From NCBI RefSeq assembly GCF_017562075.2, contig NC_054084.1, positions 12,600,798 to 12,664,797 on the forward strand: DNA of 64,000 bases. Reading direction: 5' to 3'. The translations under genes and the position numbers were made by a program. This DNA is from Anopheles merus. Taxonomy: Eukaryota > Arthropoda > Insecta > Diptera > Culicidae. Below are positions 12,552 to 25,952 of this stretch, in pieces; position 1 is the stretch's first letter, and the number at the start of each line of letters is the position of its first letter. The notes beneath the pieces were generated by a model that saw nothing but the letters and a program-made list of their open reading frames with translations, was not told the origin of the DNA and made no database searches.

Positions 12552-14429
12552 AGAAGGAACACACAAGACACTACGTCCTTCACGGGATGCACTAATGTGC
12601 CGCTGGGAAAGCGGAGATCGTTGCAGGCGCTCGTTCGGTCAACACCTTGAAGCGTACCTCGGAGCACCGCCCGATGCGCATTCCTTAAGGTCGTAATTAA
12701 TTTACAATGCGCCTATCACACTATCATCAACCGCGGAAAACGCACGTTTGCAACCGACACACGATCGCGCAACAGGCGCAACGATCATCCCGATGCACGC
12801 CGTGCACCACCGTCATCAGACCCAGCACGGACGTAGCGCCGATTATCGTACGCACACAAATTTTTTTCGTTTTTATGCGTGTTTTCGGTTTTTATGACCG
12901 CGTGGACGTTATTAACCGGGGAAGGTTAAAGAAAGAGAGTGTGTTTTTTTGGACGTGCATTTTGCTTCCCCTGTTTTGAAGCATCTACGCTCGGCCCCGG
13001 TGCAGTTTAACATAGTTTGAAGTTGTAAAAATTTGTTTCATTTCAATTTTTATATACTGCACACCGTGTAGTGTCTGCTTCAGTTGGTGGAACGTGGGAA
13101 GTAGGGAAGACTTAAAAACAGATCGTTATCGACGTACCTTAATAAATGTAAATGCGGCGTACGGAAGGAATTTGAAGTGGTGCACCAAAAAAGGGAAAAA
13201 AAGAGCCGAAGGAAAGTCCAGACCCTTGCTAGGGTGCGTGTGTACGGGGTTTTTTTTTGGGGGGTTTAGGCCGTTGTGTTTACCATAATCATGGGTAGGC
13301 ACGATGAAGCATGTATGTAGCATCGTTTTTTTCGACACCTTTCGACTGACTCAGTAATCTCTTTTGGCGTTTGGGAGGAGAAGGGAGAAGTCAACGAAGC
13401 CATTCGGATAATTCGGCACAGGACAGGTGAGCTTTGCATAAAGTGGCCCGATGCATGTGAATGAACGATTGGACACTTTGGATCATGTTGATCATGGTTT
13501 AGCTGCTCGGATCACTCACGAAGAAAAGATTGTTGGGAATAAATTTGCCTCACTGATTGATGTTATGAGTTGCTGATAAAATGATGATAAAAACACATAT
13601 GTATGCAGTATATGCCAAAAACGGACCCTAAACAGTAAAAGTACATTACATTAATTTCCTAGGCTTTATTCTTTCTCGCATAAAAAAGTCTTTTGACTCT
13701 GTGGTTGCTAAAGTCGGCTGAACGATCATGGCAATTATCTAATCTTTTATTTATGATAACTAATTTGCCATTTCCTCATCGCATCATTTTACTGAGATCG
13801 GTACGATCCATACAAGCTATTTTGCATAACCACTCAGCTGCACCCGATTGCACCCAGTCAGGGACTGGATGATGTGCTAAAAACTTAGCGTGCTTTAAGC
13901 TCGTTATTGCCACTCGATAAAGTTTTGATCGATATAGATGTATCGTTTTTCTAGAGGATGCGTAAAGTTAAGGAACCTTTTGCTTACTTAATCAACACAT
14001 TTTCGGTGTGTTATGTTGGACGTGTTTGAAACAATGCGCTTTAGTGATTGTAGTGACTTCCATAGCTTCCTTCAAACTCTAATGCAATCAATTGAGTTAA
14101 AAATGATGATTTTCTTAAAATAACGACATCAACCCGATTCGTCGCTGCCCCTCCAACATGCCTGCAGCGTTCTAAGACTAGTTTTTAATTTTCCGCACCA
14201 TAAACACCCACCACCACTGTCTCGCCGAAGCAAGCGGGCACCACTTCGGTACCGACAGATGGTGCTCAATTTTCCAACCTCGCCTCGAAATGGGTGGGCC
14301 CACCGATTGGGATCACTTTTCACGGTCCAGTGTCGTCGGCATTAACTCGTCATTACCGCCATTGCTACTGGACTGGGTGCTGCCAGCGGTCGTCGTTTCT
14401 TGATTGAATAGCAAAAGGGTACGGAGGAG

Positions 14430-14449
14430 TGTGTGTGTGTGTGTGTGTC
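14430..14449. repeat. Short GT microsatellite
   Basis: About ten GT units, 0.6 kb before the long GT tract. Confidence 0.9.
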
Positions 14450-15030
14450 TGGCGGGTAATTTTTCATCTCGCGATTACAATCGAAACCAAGCGGGATAGA
14501 TTTTTAATGTGCCCGATGTGGTCGATGATTGTATCCTGCCCGCCAATTGATTCTGTGTACCCTCATCGGCAAGGTGCAAAGCTGAAAAGCTGCGGCAAAT
14601 TATCCGTTGTGATGTTGTGATATTGTGCTTAGCGATAGCCGGGAAGCATTCGATTGCATCCCCTCTAAACGATACAGCCGACGCTACCCTATCCACTCCA
14701 CCGCTGGGCAATCGCACCACGCTCAAACGGGTCGCGATCGAATTGTTCCCGTTTTGATGGCAGGAAAATCGGTTCGGTTGAAAATCAATGATTACGGTTT
14801 AATCATAATCATTTGGAATGGAATGGAAACGCCCGGGCCCCGTCTCCGAAAGGGCCCTGAAAGGCAAAACCGGCGACCGGGGGGAGCAGTATGCAATAAT
14901 CGTTTATTCGTCGATAAAGCACAACGCGTTTTCGCAACGCTTGGGACGGGGCAGATAATTAGCCGGATATTGCAATGTGTTAAATCGAGGGAACGGACCG
15001 AGCCGGAGTTTGGTAGCGAAGGGAAGAGAA

Positions 15031-15193
<163 letters not shown>

Positions 15194-15777
15194 ATGGGGC
15201 ATGAAACTGGAACGGTTTTAGGAATGCTGTAGCATTACGGGTTTGCTCGAAATCGTTTGAGAGGAGTCATTCTAAAAAGTGTTTTTAATAGAAGCATAAA
15301 ATTACTTTAAACATTTTTTTTAAACTAAATAAATATACTTTTGTAACACATTTATGTGATTTGATTATAAAACATCATTGAAAATGTATTCAATGTCAAG
15401 CCAGTCAAGTCACACAAGACACAAATAATTAACCTAAAAACATTGTTGAGTAGTTCAAAAGTAATAACTTTAATAGACGCAGGGAAAATATTTGAATGCC
15501 TTAGAATGAAGACAGAAATTCACAAAATATAGAATAAAACACAATTTTCCCAATCATGAATGGAAATTATTCCACATCGAACATGCACAACCGATCGTTT
15601 AGCAATGTTGCATGTTGCTGCCAGGGGGAAAATCAATTGACACCGAACGCAAACGCACTCTACATACCTCGACAGCCCGGCAGCACCGGCGCGCATTAGC
15701 GCTCGCTTAGTTGCTTATGCATACGAATAATTGAAAATTATCGAGCCAATTTACGTCGAGCGTTTTGCGGGGATGCC

Positions 15778-15802
15778 TGCTGCTGCTGCTGCTGCTTCTG
15801 CT
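15778..15802. repeat. CTG trinucleotide repeat
   Basis: About eight CTG-type units, one being CTT. It is not part of any supportable exon. Confidence 0.8.
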
Positions 15803-18202
15803 GCATGTTTCAAAATCCTCTCCACGCGACCACGGAACCGCGAACCTCGGACGAAGGTATTTTCCTTCGTCATTGCAACACAGAGCCCTGACCGAGAGCC
15901 CCGCCGAACAGTGCGGAGCACGCAAAGGGGTTTGAGTGACGGAAGATTGCGTCCATCAAGAATCGGAAGCGTGTGTGTGTGTGTGTGTTTGTTGGGGCGC
16001 TCCGTAAAAACCAAAGAACGAAACGGAGAAACGGAGAAGATAAAGATCAGCTCACTTTGCGCTACCATATCCGGCCCCGCGAATGCACCCGTCCATCCGT
16101 CCCAATAGGGTGTGTGTGTGTGCTTGGCTAATTTAACAACCTGCGAATCGGGGTACCTTCAAACTGCAATCGGTACGATCGTGGCCGTTGCACTTGCGCC
16201 GCCAAATCATCATTGGTGGTTGGTTGTTTTTTTTTGTCGAATCCCAACTTTTTCGCCAAAGGTAAACAGTGCGAGCGGAAAGGAGCCACAGCTTTCCGCC
16301 GGCGATCACTACCGATGTGCAACACTGTTTTTAAGCAACATCTTACAAAAGATCGTTTTGTTACGTCGGACTCCACCAAAAAAGGGAATTTTCGACTGAA
16401 ACTATTGCGCAACAGCAACCAAAGGGCAGAGGAAGAACTCAATAAAGAAACCAACCGCCAGGAAGGGAAATTGAAATTAGCATAATTAGCTTCCTGTTGC
16501 CGGCGTGTTAGGCGCGTCATTTGGTCGTATTAGACCGATCCGGACGGCGGCGGTTTTGCACCCTCACAGTAAGGGTTTTGCAAACGTCTAAAGCAGAATG
16601 ACGACCATGGGCGATCTTCAAACGAAGCCGCAGGTCAAAAGGTTAAATGCAACCACGGATAGCGTGTGCCTTCTGCACGGCGAACGAAGGAGCCCTTCCC
16701 GGTGTGGTTCTTCCAAAATTCTGCCAAATTAAGCTTATTTCTGGGGGTCACTGCGCAAGGGTCATCGCTAAATTAATAGCCGGCCGATGTAGTTAGGCTG
16801 ACAAATGAGTGGATGGACCTGAGAACATGGCGAGTAGGAGGGATTAGAGAAGCCAGGAAAATTATTTGATTTTAGTTGTGAAAATTCTTCCGGCCTGTTC
16901 TGCCGGTGGAGCATTGAGCTAGAAATGAAACTGGAGAGTTTGCAAGTTCAATGGACGAGTGTGTTTAGAGGTGAAACAACAAACAAACTCACAGATACTT
17001 ATAGTGATAGTTCCTGTGTAGGGATTTGTTCCCCTCCCGTAACGTCAATGCCAACGAAGCGGCACATGAAAAATGTCAGCTGGCCGATGATTCGTGAGCA
17101 TTAGCGGATGTCATCCGGCCGCATTTTGGGCTGCTTCGGGTTGGCGGATGGTGAGTGGATTGAAAATTCATACCGCCACGGCTGGGGACAACGGACAGTT
17201 AGCAGGCTCATGATTAAAATATGAGCTAGAGCCACATAAATCATCGGACAGTCAGCCATCGCCGCCGCAATGGTTCATGATTGGCCGAGAAATGAATGTG
17301 CCTGGCCAGATTAACGGGGTTGTTGATTTGAAATTCAACAGTGTCTTTCGTGGAGGGAGATAGGTTTCTTTGTTCGAAACTTTGAGCTTGCTTGGAATTC
17401 ATCGGCTCTGCTGTATAAATAACACCCTCATCATGGTAAGAAAATTTTGAAGTAACGAGGCGTTGTTGAGTTGGTGAAGTAGATTCCAAACATCTTAAAA
17501 AAAAAAGACTAGGTTGACATTTACCGACTGTCATAGCGTGTCAACGCGCGTTTTGGGGGATTTCTACCGCCACACAATGAACTTGTTAGGATATTTTATG
17601 TGCGCCACTACTGAAATGCATCACCGTCCACCATTGCATTCGCATTGGTAATGGCTGTAAAACTCTCACAACTGTAGCCGCGCAGTAAGATCCAGTTTAA
17701 GCTTGAGACCAACAAAATGGAAGAAGTCGAGGTTACAACAATGTGTGGACCGACTTCCAAACGCGGCCGGGGTAAGTTAATCAAAATTTGGGGTGTCTAG
17801 GGAAATAAAAGACAAAAAAAAAACCACTCCAAAACATGGTTGCTACTAGTGCTGTGGGTATTAATTTGCGGTTTGTCAGTTTTCAGAGAAGATTCCCATT
17901 GTGGACTGAGAAAGAAGCTGTTGCTGGCACTGGGTGATTTTTAATTGGACGTCTTTGCCGCCGTCTTGGTTGGGTTGTGCAGAGGTTTTTGGTCAGCTTT
18001 GCGATGAGATGAGCAATTGACTTACAAATTAGTTGCCACCCCTCGGTGCTGGATCGCTGCTCCAGGTGCCGGCTGTCAAGACCCAATCAGAAACCGCTGT
18101 TCCTATGGTGCGTTTTACTACGCCTGCTCCGTAACCAACTACGTGAATTGTTACACTAACCCACCCTTAGCCACTTCAATTGCACGTGATCTTAACGCGA
18201 TA

Positions 18203-18220
18203 GCGCGCGCGCGCACACAC
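18203..18220. other. Alternating GC/CA tract (Z-DNA-prone)
   Basis: GC dinucleotides run directly into CA dinucleotides, giving 18 bases of strict purine-pyrimidine alternation. Confidence 0.7.
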
Positions 18221-18313
18221 TGGGTTTGCTTTGTTACGGAAATACGCGTCTGGCGAGCGGGATTGTGTTGATGAGGTTGATGGCAGCACCGTCGCTGATG
18301 AGTGTCGCCCACT

Positions 18314-18329
18314 AATTAACGTGTTAATT
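18314..18329. promoter_or_regulatory. Palindrome AATTAAC-GT-GTTAATT
   Basis: A perfect 7-bp inverted repeat around GT. Each arm holds a homeodomain-type TTAAT/ATTAA core. It may be a dimeric homeodomain site or simply chance in AT-rich sequence. Confidence 0.3.
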
Positions 18330-20802
18330 GATTGTTTCAATTGAATCGTACACTGGGCGGCCAATGGCGGAAAGCCGAGCCGGTGTTTATTGCCAGGCCG
18401 GGTGAAGCTTTGGCGTAGCTTTTCAGTGCTTTCGGCCGGCACAGGAACGTGCAAATGTTGTCAAATTAACGGGCGGATGGAGATGTACAAGGGGACACAA
18501 AATGAAACGTGAGGTTGTACAGTTTCGGTCGAAATGTTGTGTCGAAAACTCTGATTGGAAAGAAAATGTCACACAGCACCGCGTAAAACGTGCTTACAGT
18601 TTACACCTCGCCAAGCATTTTATCAAACAACCAGCCGCAATTAAAATAAAATGTTTCTAAGATAAGTAACAGCACAGCACACTCAACACAGCGCAGAAAC
18701 AAACCAAGTGTGGCAGAATCAGGTCAGAATGCATTCTACACATAATTATCATCATCATTACGTGTAATCAACCTCACAGCGACAATCGCTCACGCCAACT
18801 TCGTTTCTGCCCCGCTTCTGTCTCGCTCCCATGGGAAATGGAAGGCTTCCCGCTGCAGGCCAAGTGCAAGTGCAGTTTGCAACGAACAAAACAAAAACCA
18901 GGCAACCCACTGCCCCATGCCTTCGGTTTCACACACTCACACAAGCACAACCATCATCAACGGCGCAGGGGAGCTAAGGTGATAATTTTTATTCGATTAG
19001 CCGTCCCGGCACTCCGGGCACCACGTTGCCACTCCTCGTGTATTCTCCCCAACCACTGCGACAAAGAGCATGCAATTGTGTTTGTGTTGCACGTTTGGGT
19101 GCTTTCTTTCGCCCTCCGCAGGTTTGCAATTTACACCTTTTCCTTTGTCAACCGTGTGCGCTTTATTATCGAAACTGTGCCCAAGTGCCTAATCATAAGC
19201 GAGCAAAATGGCCTGAATAGGGGGGTCGCTGCTTTGTCGAGTGGAGGAATTGTAATTGTATATTTGTGAGTATGTGTGTGTTTGCAATGGATGAAGGTAG
19301 ATCAATGTAGACTGCACACTCGTGGAGCATGCACTGCTGTGCGTGGAGGGAATAGAAAGGTTTAATGATTAACCCTTAAAACGCATGTTAAAAAGAGGTT
19401 ACTTAAGCTGTGATTAGGGATCGTGTGAAAAATGATCAATTTGTGTATAACTTAAGATCTCAAGATCACAAACTCTTTTCATAATTTTAACAACATAATT
19501 GAACTTTTTTATAGTCAATTAGAGCCTATAATCTGTCAGGCGGTTTTGCTTTCAACCAAAGAATTAGATATTAGTTGTTTCCTAACAGTGTTGACTAGCT
19601 GCTGAATTTTGGCTCTAAAGCATCAATTTTTGATTCTACTGCACCTATTTTTGTCCGCAAGACAACTTTTTTTTCACTCTGGTGGATTTATCATAATAAA
19701 TTTACAATGCATTTGAGCGGATTTATGACAACTGTTATTTGGCATAACAAAAACCTTATCAAAAACCGTTTATTTTGAATATTATTTTTTTGGGGAAGAA
19801 AGCTAATGGAATTTCATAAATTCAAAATACATTGTTTACAATTAAAATGAAATTCCAACTTTTTAGACTTTACAAAAATTTCTAAAATTGGCATAACAAT
19901 TGTTACTGATAAAATTGCATTAAATTCAATTTTAATATCTGAACTTCAATTCAATTATTTTGAAACAAACTCTTATCAGACATTAGACTCGATAAAAGAT
20001 TTATAAACAAATTAATTTTTAATTGACAGTCAAAAATTGATGCGTCAAAGGCAAAAGTAGGTGAGGTGGAGCAAAAATTTAGCGGCAAAGATTGAAAAGA
20101 TTCACTCACTAGCAAATATATTTGAATCGATCGGATAGAATTAATTTTAAAACTTAAATCTTTAATTGGATTTTTTTATCATGGTGTAACTGGATATTTT
20201 AATTACTTTGCAAAACAATTGCCTAAAACTTGACAGCAAAAATGTAACATATTTTTAATAAAGAACCATTTTATGAAAAATATTTAACTATTTTTTTTAT
20301 TTTAACTTTTACATGCAATTATTTCATTCTTGCTCACATTTCTGCTGTGCATTCAAGAGTTAATAGCATTTTCGTTGGAAATATTGTTGCACCACTACAA
20401 CCACTGTTACCCGGCTGCTCATTAATTGAGCCCATTTCCTTCGCCAATTTTTCCGCCCTAGCCTTTCCACCATCCACCATCCAGCCGTGCTTCGGAAGGT
20501 TCTCTCTGCCGTCATCCCCGTAAGGGTTTCCTTCATTTCCCTGCATTGACGTACACAGCTCACGCTCAACACCCGTGCGCGTGTAGTAGAACGCAATGAG
20601 TCGTTTGTGTCTGTGTCTGTGTGTCTGTGTGTGTTTGTGTAGTTCGGCCCTTGCGCTGAACCCGGGGTGTTGGTGGAAATTAACACTGCAAATCATTATC
20701 GCGATCGGAAAGCTGTGAACAAGCGGCAAAACATGCTTCTGCATCGCCTCACCACCACCAGCGCGAGGTGTTACAGGCCTTTACCCTGCACTGCTGCTCC
20801 CT

Positions 20803-20824
20803 GGGGGGGAGGGAGGGAGTGGGG
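20803..20824 (+). other. Canonical G-quadruplex motif
   Basis: Four G tracts (7, 3, 3 and 4 bases) are separated by loops A, A and AGT. This fits the standard pattern of four runs of at least three G with loops of 1-7. It is on the sense strand of the presumed intron, so it could form in DNA or pre-mRNA. Confidence 0.85.
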
Positions 20825-21122
20825 CGGTAGAATAAGTTGCTGCATAAGAGGTTTGCAAGCAGAAACGGAATGCGAGAGGGGAGGATGTACTGGGTGAGAA
20901 AAAAAAAGCATAACTACCTTGCACCTGAAGCATGCGTTGCCAGCGACTACAATAACCGTTGGAAAGGCATAAACTCACATACACACACACACGCACAGGC
21001 TGGCAGTAAGTTCTGAAAAAAACAGGGCTTGCGTTGCATCGGTGTGTGCAACACGCCAACTCGATTGCACTTCCTGTGCACCAGTACCTCACCTTTTGGA
21101 AACGGGTGATGGTGGAAAAGCT

Positions 21123-21152
21123 GATGATAATGATGATGATGATGATGATGAT
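21123..21152. repeat. GAT trinucleotide repeat
   Basis: About nine GAT units with one imperfect unit near the start. Confidence 0.88.
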
Positions 21153-24100
21153 TGCAATGATGGTGATGACGATGCACACTCGTGCACTTGCGCGTCATAA
21201 TACCCGGTGAGCCCGGTGTGGAATTATTTCGCGATCACTAGTTCCGCACCTTCTAATCTGCGGTCCTCTTGTTTTTACGCGGTCCGTTTTCCCTTCCACA
21301 GGGCTGCTTTTGCTGGTGGTGACCTTCCGTCCCCGCTGCAAGAAGCGGCCGGGTGATCCTTGGACTGAAAGAAGTAATTATTTTGATTAAGTTCTTCGCA
21401 AATGATGCATACGAATACGCTGTTCAGCGGGACAGTAAAGGGTTGGTAGGGGCGGGTTTGGGAGAGAGAGGGATGAGGTGGTATACTTTGATTGATGACA
21501 TAACTCTTCGGGCACTTGACACCGGCCTCCGCGGTTCGGGGTGAAAATGTGTCAATTGCTAGATAATTGATGCGCATAATGTCGACCTGTGTTTTTTTTT
21601 TTCGTCTGTATTATTTTGCTAAGGACAAATACCGAATAGCTGGCAAGAAAATGAACGACACATAATGAAGATGAAGCACTATGTGTTGGGTTTTGCTGAG
21701 CGTTTTTAGACGAGATGAGTTAGTAAATCAGTGTCTATCCTGGCCTTACAAAAGACTAATCCTTTTAAGATGATCAAACACACACTTATAAATGTTTGCT
21801 TGTGTAACATGATTGACATAATTTGGTCTAAGTGTTGTTAAATGTTGATTTAGGTCGCCTTTTAATAAATTCACAAAAATGTTTGTTTAGGCTATGAGCT
21901 TCATTTGAACAAAACGATTAATAATTATAAATACTAAAATTTCAATAAAAACTCTTTTAAGTATTTTGTCAATTTGTTATAATAATACTTTTTGTTTAAA
22001 AATATCAATGATTTAAATGGAAATAATTATTTTAATTTATTAATTAATTAATTAGATAATGAATCGAAATTCTATGAAATAATCACTTGTGATACAAACT
22101 AGTGGCTGCTGTTTAATATGTTTTTGCATATTATTTTATCATAATTATATTGTTTTCTAAGTTCATGTTCTACAATGTTTGTAAATTATTCGAACTGTAA
22201 GCTATCCTTTTCTAAAATGTTAATTTGCTTCCATAGTGTGGAGTAATGTCTTAGCTTGTAGCAGAATTGTTCGGTTTTCTGAGTACATTAAATAATTAAC
22301 CCAACATTGCAAGCATCGTTAAACAGAGTAAACAATCTAATGAACACAGCCATTGAAAACATACATCTAAATTTAATAAAAACACTCCATAGACGTTCGA
22401 AAATGAAGCTATTAAAGGGGGGCGAGCGCTCTCTGCTGCGAGACTGTTATTCGCAGCAAATAAACAACCTTCGATTGGCTCTCCATGCCTCTCCAGATGA
22501 ATGATGATCGAAGCAACCGAAGTATTATGCTTCCCAGCCGGCCATCTAAATGCGGCCAGCTTTTGGAGCGTCTCCCTACCCAAGGCCAAGCCGTTGATTA
22601 AGCTAATGTGATAATTTTTCGTTTGCCCATCTAATTTATCACCAGCCGCCACCAACCACGCACGTGGACGCACAGGGGTCCACAGTCCACTCGGGGCCCG
22701 TTGGTTCGCTTTAATTTTATGCATTCGCTCCCCAAGCTGGGCAGCTCTTGGAAGGCTAAAGAAGGAGAGCGGAAGAAGGGAGAAAGGAGTAGCTTTGCTT
22801 CATTAGGAATATTTTTATCACTTGTCCAATAAATAATAAAAGTTTTACCCCGGCGCGAACAGTTGCCTGTCCCGACGGTGCGGCCGACTCCGACTCACTC
22901 ACAAACACGTGTAAAAGCATGCACACACACACACACACTCACAAGAACAATGATCAATTATTCAGCGGGCAGGTGACATTGATTATGCTTGCAACAAAGG
23001 TCCCAGCAGTAGCAACATAAACCAGCCCAGGCAGCCGGCAGCAAAGCGTTTCGGGATCGGCGCACGGTGACACGATGACGCTGGTCGCTTAATTAAGTGA
23101 CACCCGGCCTCTGCGAAGGTTTTGCGCTGCTCTTCTTTTCTATTTGCTCGTTTCCGCCTCCCGGACCCATTTCCCCCGGTTATTTTGGTTCCCGATCCGT
23201 GTTCTCATCGTTTGATCTTATTTTATGCAATGCTTGACGCGCAATGACCCCTCCCCCCCCCCACGCTTTGCGACCCTTCCTGGGATGACATTTTTGCGCA
23301 ACACACGGGCCACAGGGCAGGATGAAAAGGCCTCGCGACAGCTTGTCAGTCATTTGTCTGGTTACGCGTCAAAACCGTTGCTCGCCTCGGCAGTGCAGCA
23401 TCGGGGTGTGAAGATCGGGACCCTGGTCCGGTCGGCCTGTCGCGGTCTGTGTCACGCCGGTGACACTCCCGGGAGCGGCTGTCAGTGGGTTTTGTGCAAA
23501 TTGTGTGTCGTGAAAACATTTGTGCGCTCGTGCGGGACACGGGAGCGAGAGCGAGGGAGGGAAGCGGGCGATGATTGTTGGTATTGTTGGTGGCCGTGGC
23601 CGTCGGAAAAATCACATTTTGACGCGTTCAACAATAAGTTTAATTGATGCCGGATGATAGGAATAATGTTTGCGCGACGAGGAGGAAGTTTGCGGAGTTG
23701 CGGGCGAACGTTTGCTGGGTTTGGGTGTGAAATGAGGAGAAGTTGAGCGCACGAGGAGCAAACATTTGTTTCATTTGTGGCAAAAGTTAATTCAATGAAC
23801 AGTGGGTGCAATTATGTTGGAGTGAAGAGCAATTAAATTACATTGTAATGTACGTTAAAACAGGGAAGTGTCCTGGTGAGGCGTGAAGCGTTCAAATTTA
23901 CAAGGGACAGGTTCTTCAGCTATCTCTTGTAAGAAACCGTTGGTGAATTGCAATAAGAATATTTTAGCCAATTGTTTTCTTTTCATAATTTGATAAAATT
24001 TAGTCGTTACACCTAGAACAAGATGACTCTCAACAAGACTTCCTAAATTGTATGCTCAAACTTCACGTTTTTCACAATCAACTCCGCTCTTCTCCATTCC

Positions 24101-25348
24101 TATCCGCATAATAACTGTACCGAATCGAGTATCCAATTGCTACAACGAGTTGTCTCCTTCGTCGCTGACAACAATCGGCTGACAAATCTGGACAAATTTT
24201 ATGGCGTCATGCTATCTAATGCTCGACACATTTACAAACGCACGCCGCACGATGCAATCACGCAATCAGAAACGCTTCCCATGTGTTTCGCTCCTTACCG
24301 AAAAAGGACACTCCAGCAGCACACACACAGAGCGGTTTGTCGCCTTTGTCCGTATGGCCGGAAATTACGATCAACCCAAAAATTCGTTCCGGGTTTTCCG
24401 AGTGTCCGGGTGGACATTACACAACAGTGTGACCGCAAGGCGCTGGGTGGGGCACAAAATTTATGACCCAGTGTACGATAATTTCGTCCAATAATCATAA
24501 CCCAGCTAATCTACGTAGTAAAATCTTTATCGCTCAATACACTGGGTCTTACTAGAGTGTGTGTGTTAGGGCCTGTTTGTGATTAGTACAGGAAGCTAAA
24601 GTAGCAAAACACGACGATTGTGTGTGTCGCTTCGAGTCGTGGTGTATTCCAAAAATCTGAAACGATTTCTGAGTTAGACAGTTTTGGGGGGAAGGAGGTG
24701 AATTTCGAAGGTGACACCCCTTTCAATTTACGCGAGGGAGTGAAGGTTGTGCAGTTGTGCACTGGGTGTCCACACCCACCCGTGCGAGGGGTCTCCGAGC
24801 GAGGACATAAATTTAATTGAATAAAATGGCCCCCACCGGGCCGAACGGTGCCGCAACGACCGACCGGAGAGGAAGGGTGCACGGTCACTGGAGCGCTAAT
24901 ATCTCAATCTGAACCAAAGAATGACTTAAATTCCGCACCAGGACGACACAAAGCACCGTCCTGTTGGTGTGTTGTGTAGCAAACGGGAGAATTTATGAGC
25001 TTCCAGCGATGGTGGGTTTAGATAAGCGGGCCAAATGTGCTCACTCGTCGCTGGTGGCTGGTATTGGGTTGAGTTTGGAATAAAGGGCGGTATTAGTAAA
25101 TGAATTGTTAGCTAATATAAATGAAGGTTGTGTAGCAAATGCTTAATGATTGTAATTAAATTTGGTTTATTATTGGAATGCATGGTGTGGATATACACAT
25201 TTAGTTGCATGCCTTGTAGATTTCGTGCGACGAAATACATTTAATTAATTTGAAATTTAAATTTAATGAAATTAATTTAAATTACATTATCAAAAACCCC
25301 CCTTTAAACATTGCTTATGTGAGAATATACAAATAGTAATGAACGTAC

Positions 25349-25572
25349 CCCTGTGTTGGCCTGTCCCATAGTACAGTCGTCAACTCGTATGTCTTAACAA
25401 CATGCCCGTCATGGATTCAAGTCCCAAATGGACTGTGCCACCATACGTAGGACTGACTGTCCTGCTACGGGAGGATCAATAAGTCATTGAAAGCCAAGCC
25501 CACAAGTAGTAATACAGGTAGGCCTTGACCGGCAACGGTTGTTGAGTAACAAAGAAGAAGAAGAAGAAGAAG
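25349..25572 (+). mobile_element. tRNA-derived SINE, second copy, plus strand
   Basis: This is the same family as the minus-strand copy near 9.4 kb. Box A is TAGTACAGTCG at 25369-25379. Box B is GATTCAAGTCC at 25414-25424, with one mismatch to consensus. Both copies share the words ACAACATGCCC and AAGCCAAGC and the stretch GGCCTTGACCGGCAACGG (slightly different in the other copy). The tail is a pure AAG repeat at about 25551-25572. Target-site duplications are AATGAACGTAC (25338-25348) and AATTAACGTAC (25573-25583), 10 of 11 bases identical. The right copy overlaps the first base after the MITE's TA, so the SINE appears to sit at the very edge of that element. Confidence 0.88.
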
Positions 25573-25580
25573 AATTAACG

Positions 25581-25952
25581 TACAGGTGGTCTCCGATATA
25601 CACAGTTAATGAGAACCCGAAATGGCCGCTAGCTAGTGTGTACCTCGAATTTCCGTGTAAGTCGAATTTCGTGATTTCCAGCCAAAATATCACAAATTTT
25701 CGAGTAATTTTGTAAGTTGTGAGAAGTTTTAGCCACTTATTTAATTATTTTACTTGATTTAAGCTGAATTAAACAATTATAAATCTTTTCAATTGGGTTT
25801 AAACATTCGATCAAAAGGAAAATAATTATTTGGTATTTGACAATTGATGTGCCAAATCAGTACAATTTGCTCAAAGAACTGTCAAATTTAGAAAACCGCG
25901 TATCTTCGAATCCACGTTAAAGAGATACCGTGCATCGCGGGGACTACTTGTA
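25581..25952 (+). mobile_element. MITE with TA-flanked, pogo/Tigger-like inverted ends (copy A)
   Basis: The left end reads TA then CAGGTGGTCTCCGATATAC. The complement of the right end reads TA then CAAGTAGTCCCCGCGATGC, 13 of 19 bases identical. The element is about 370 bp, AT-rich and has no open frame. A diverged relative lies in inverted orientation at about 49712-50070. The two align over most of their length, for example around the shared word AATTTGCTCAAAGAACT. The TA flanks and CAG-starting ends suggest a non-autonomous pogo/Tigger-type DNA transposon, which is an inference from the ends alone. Confidence 0.72.
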
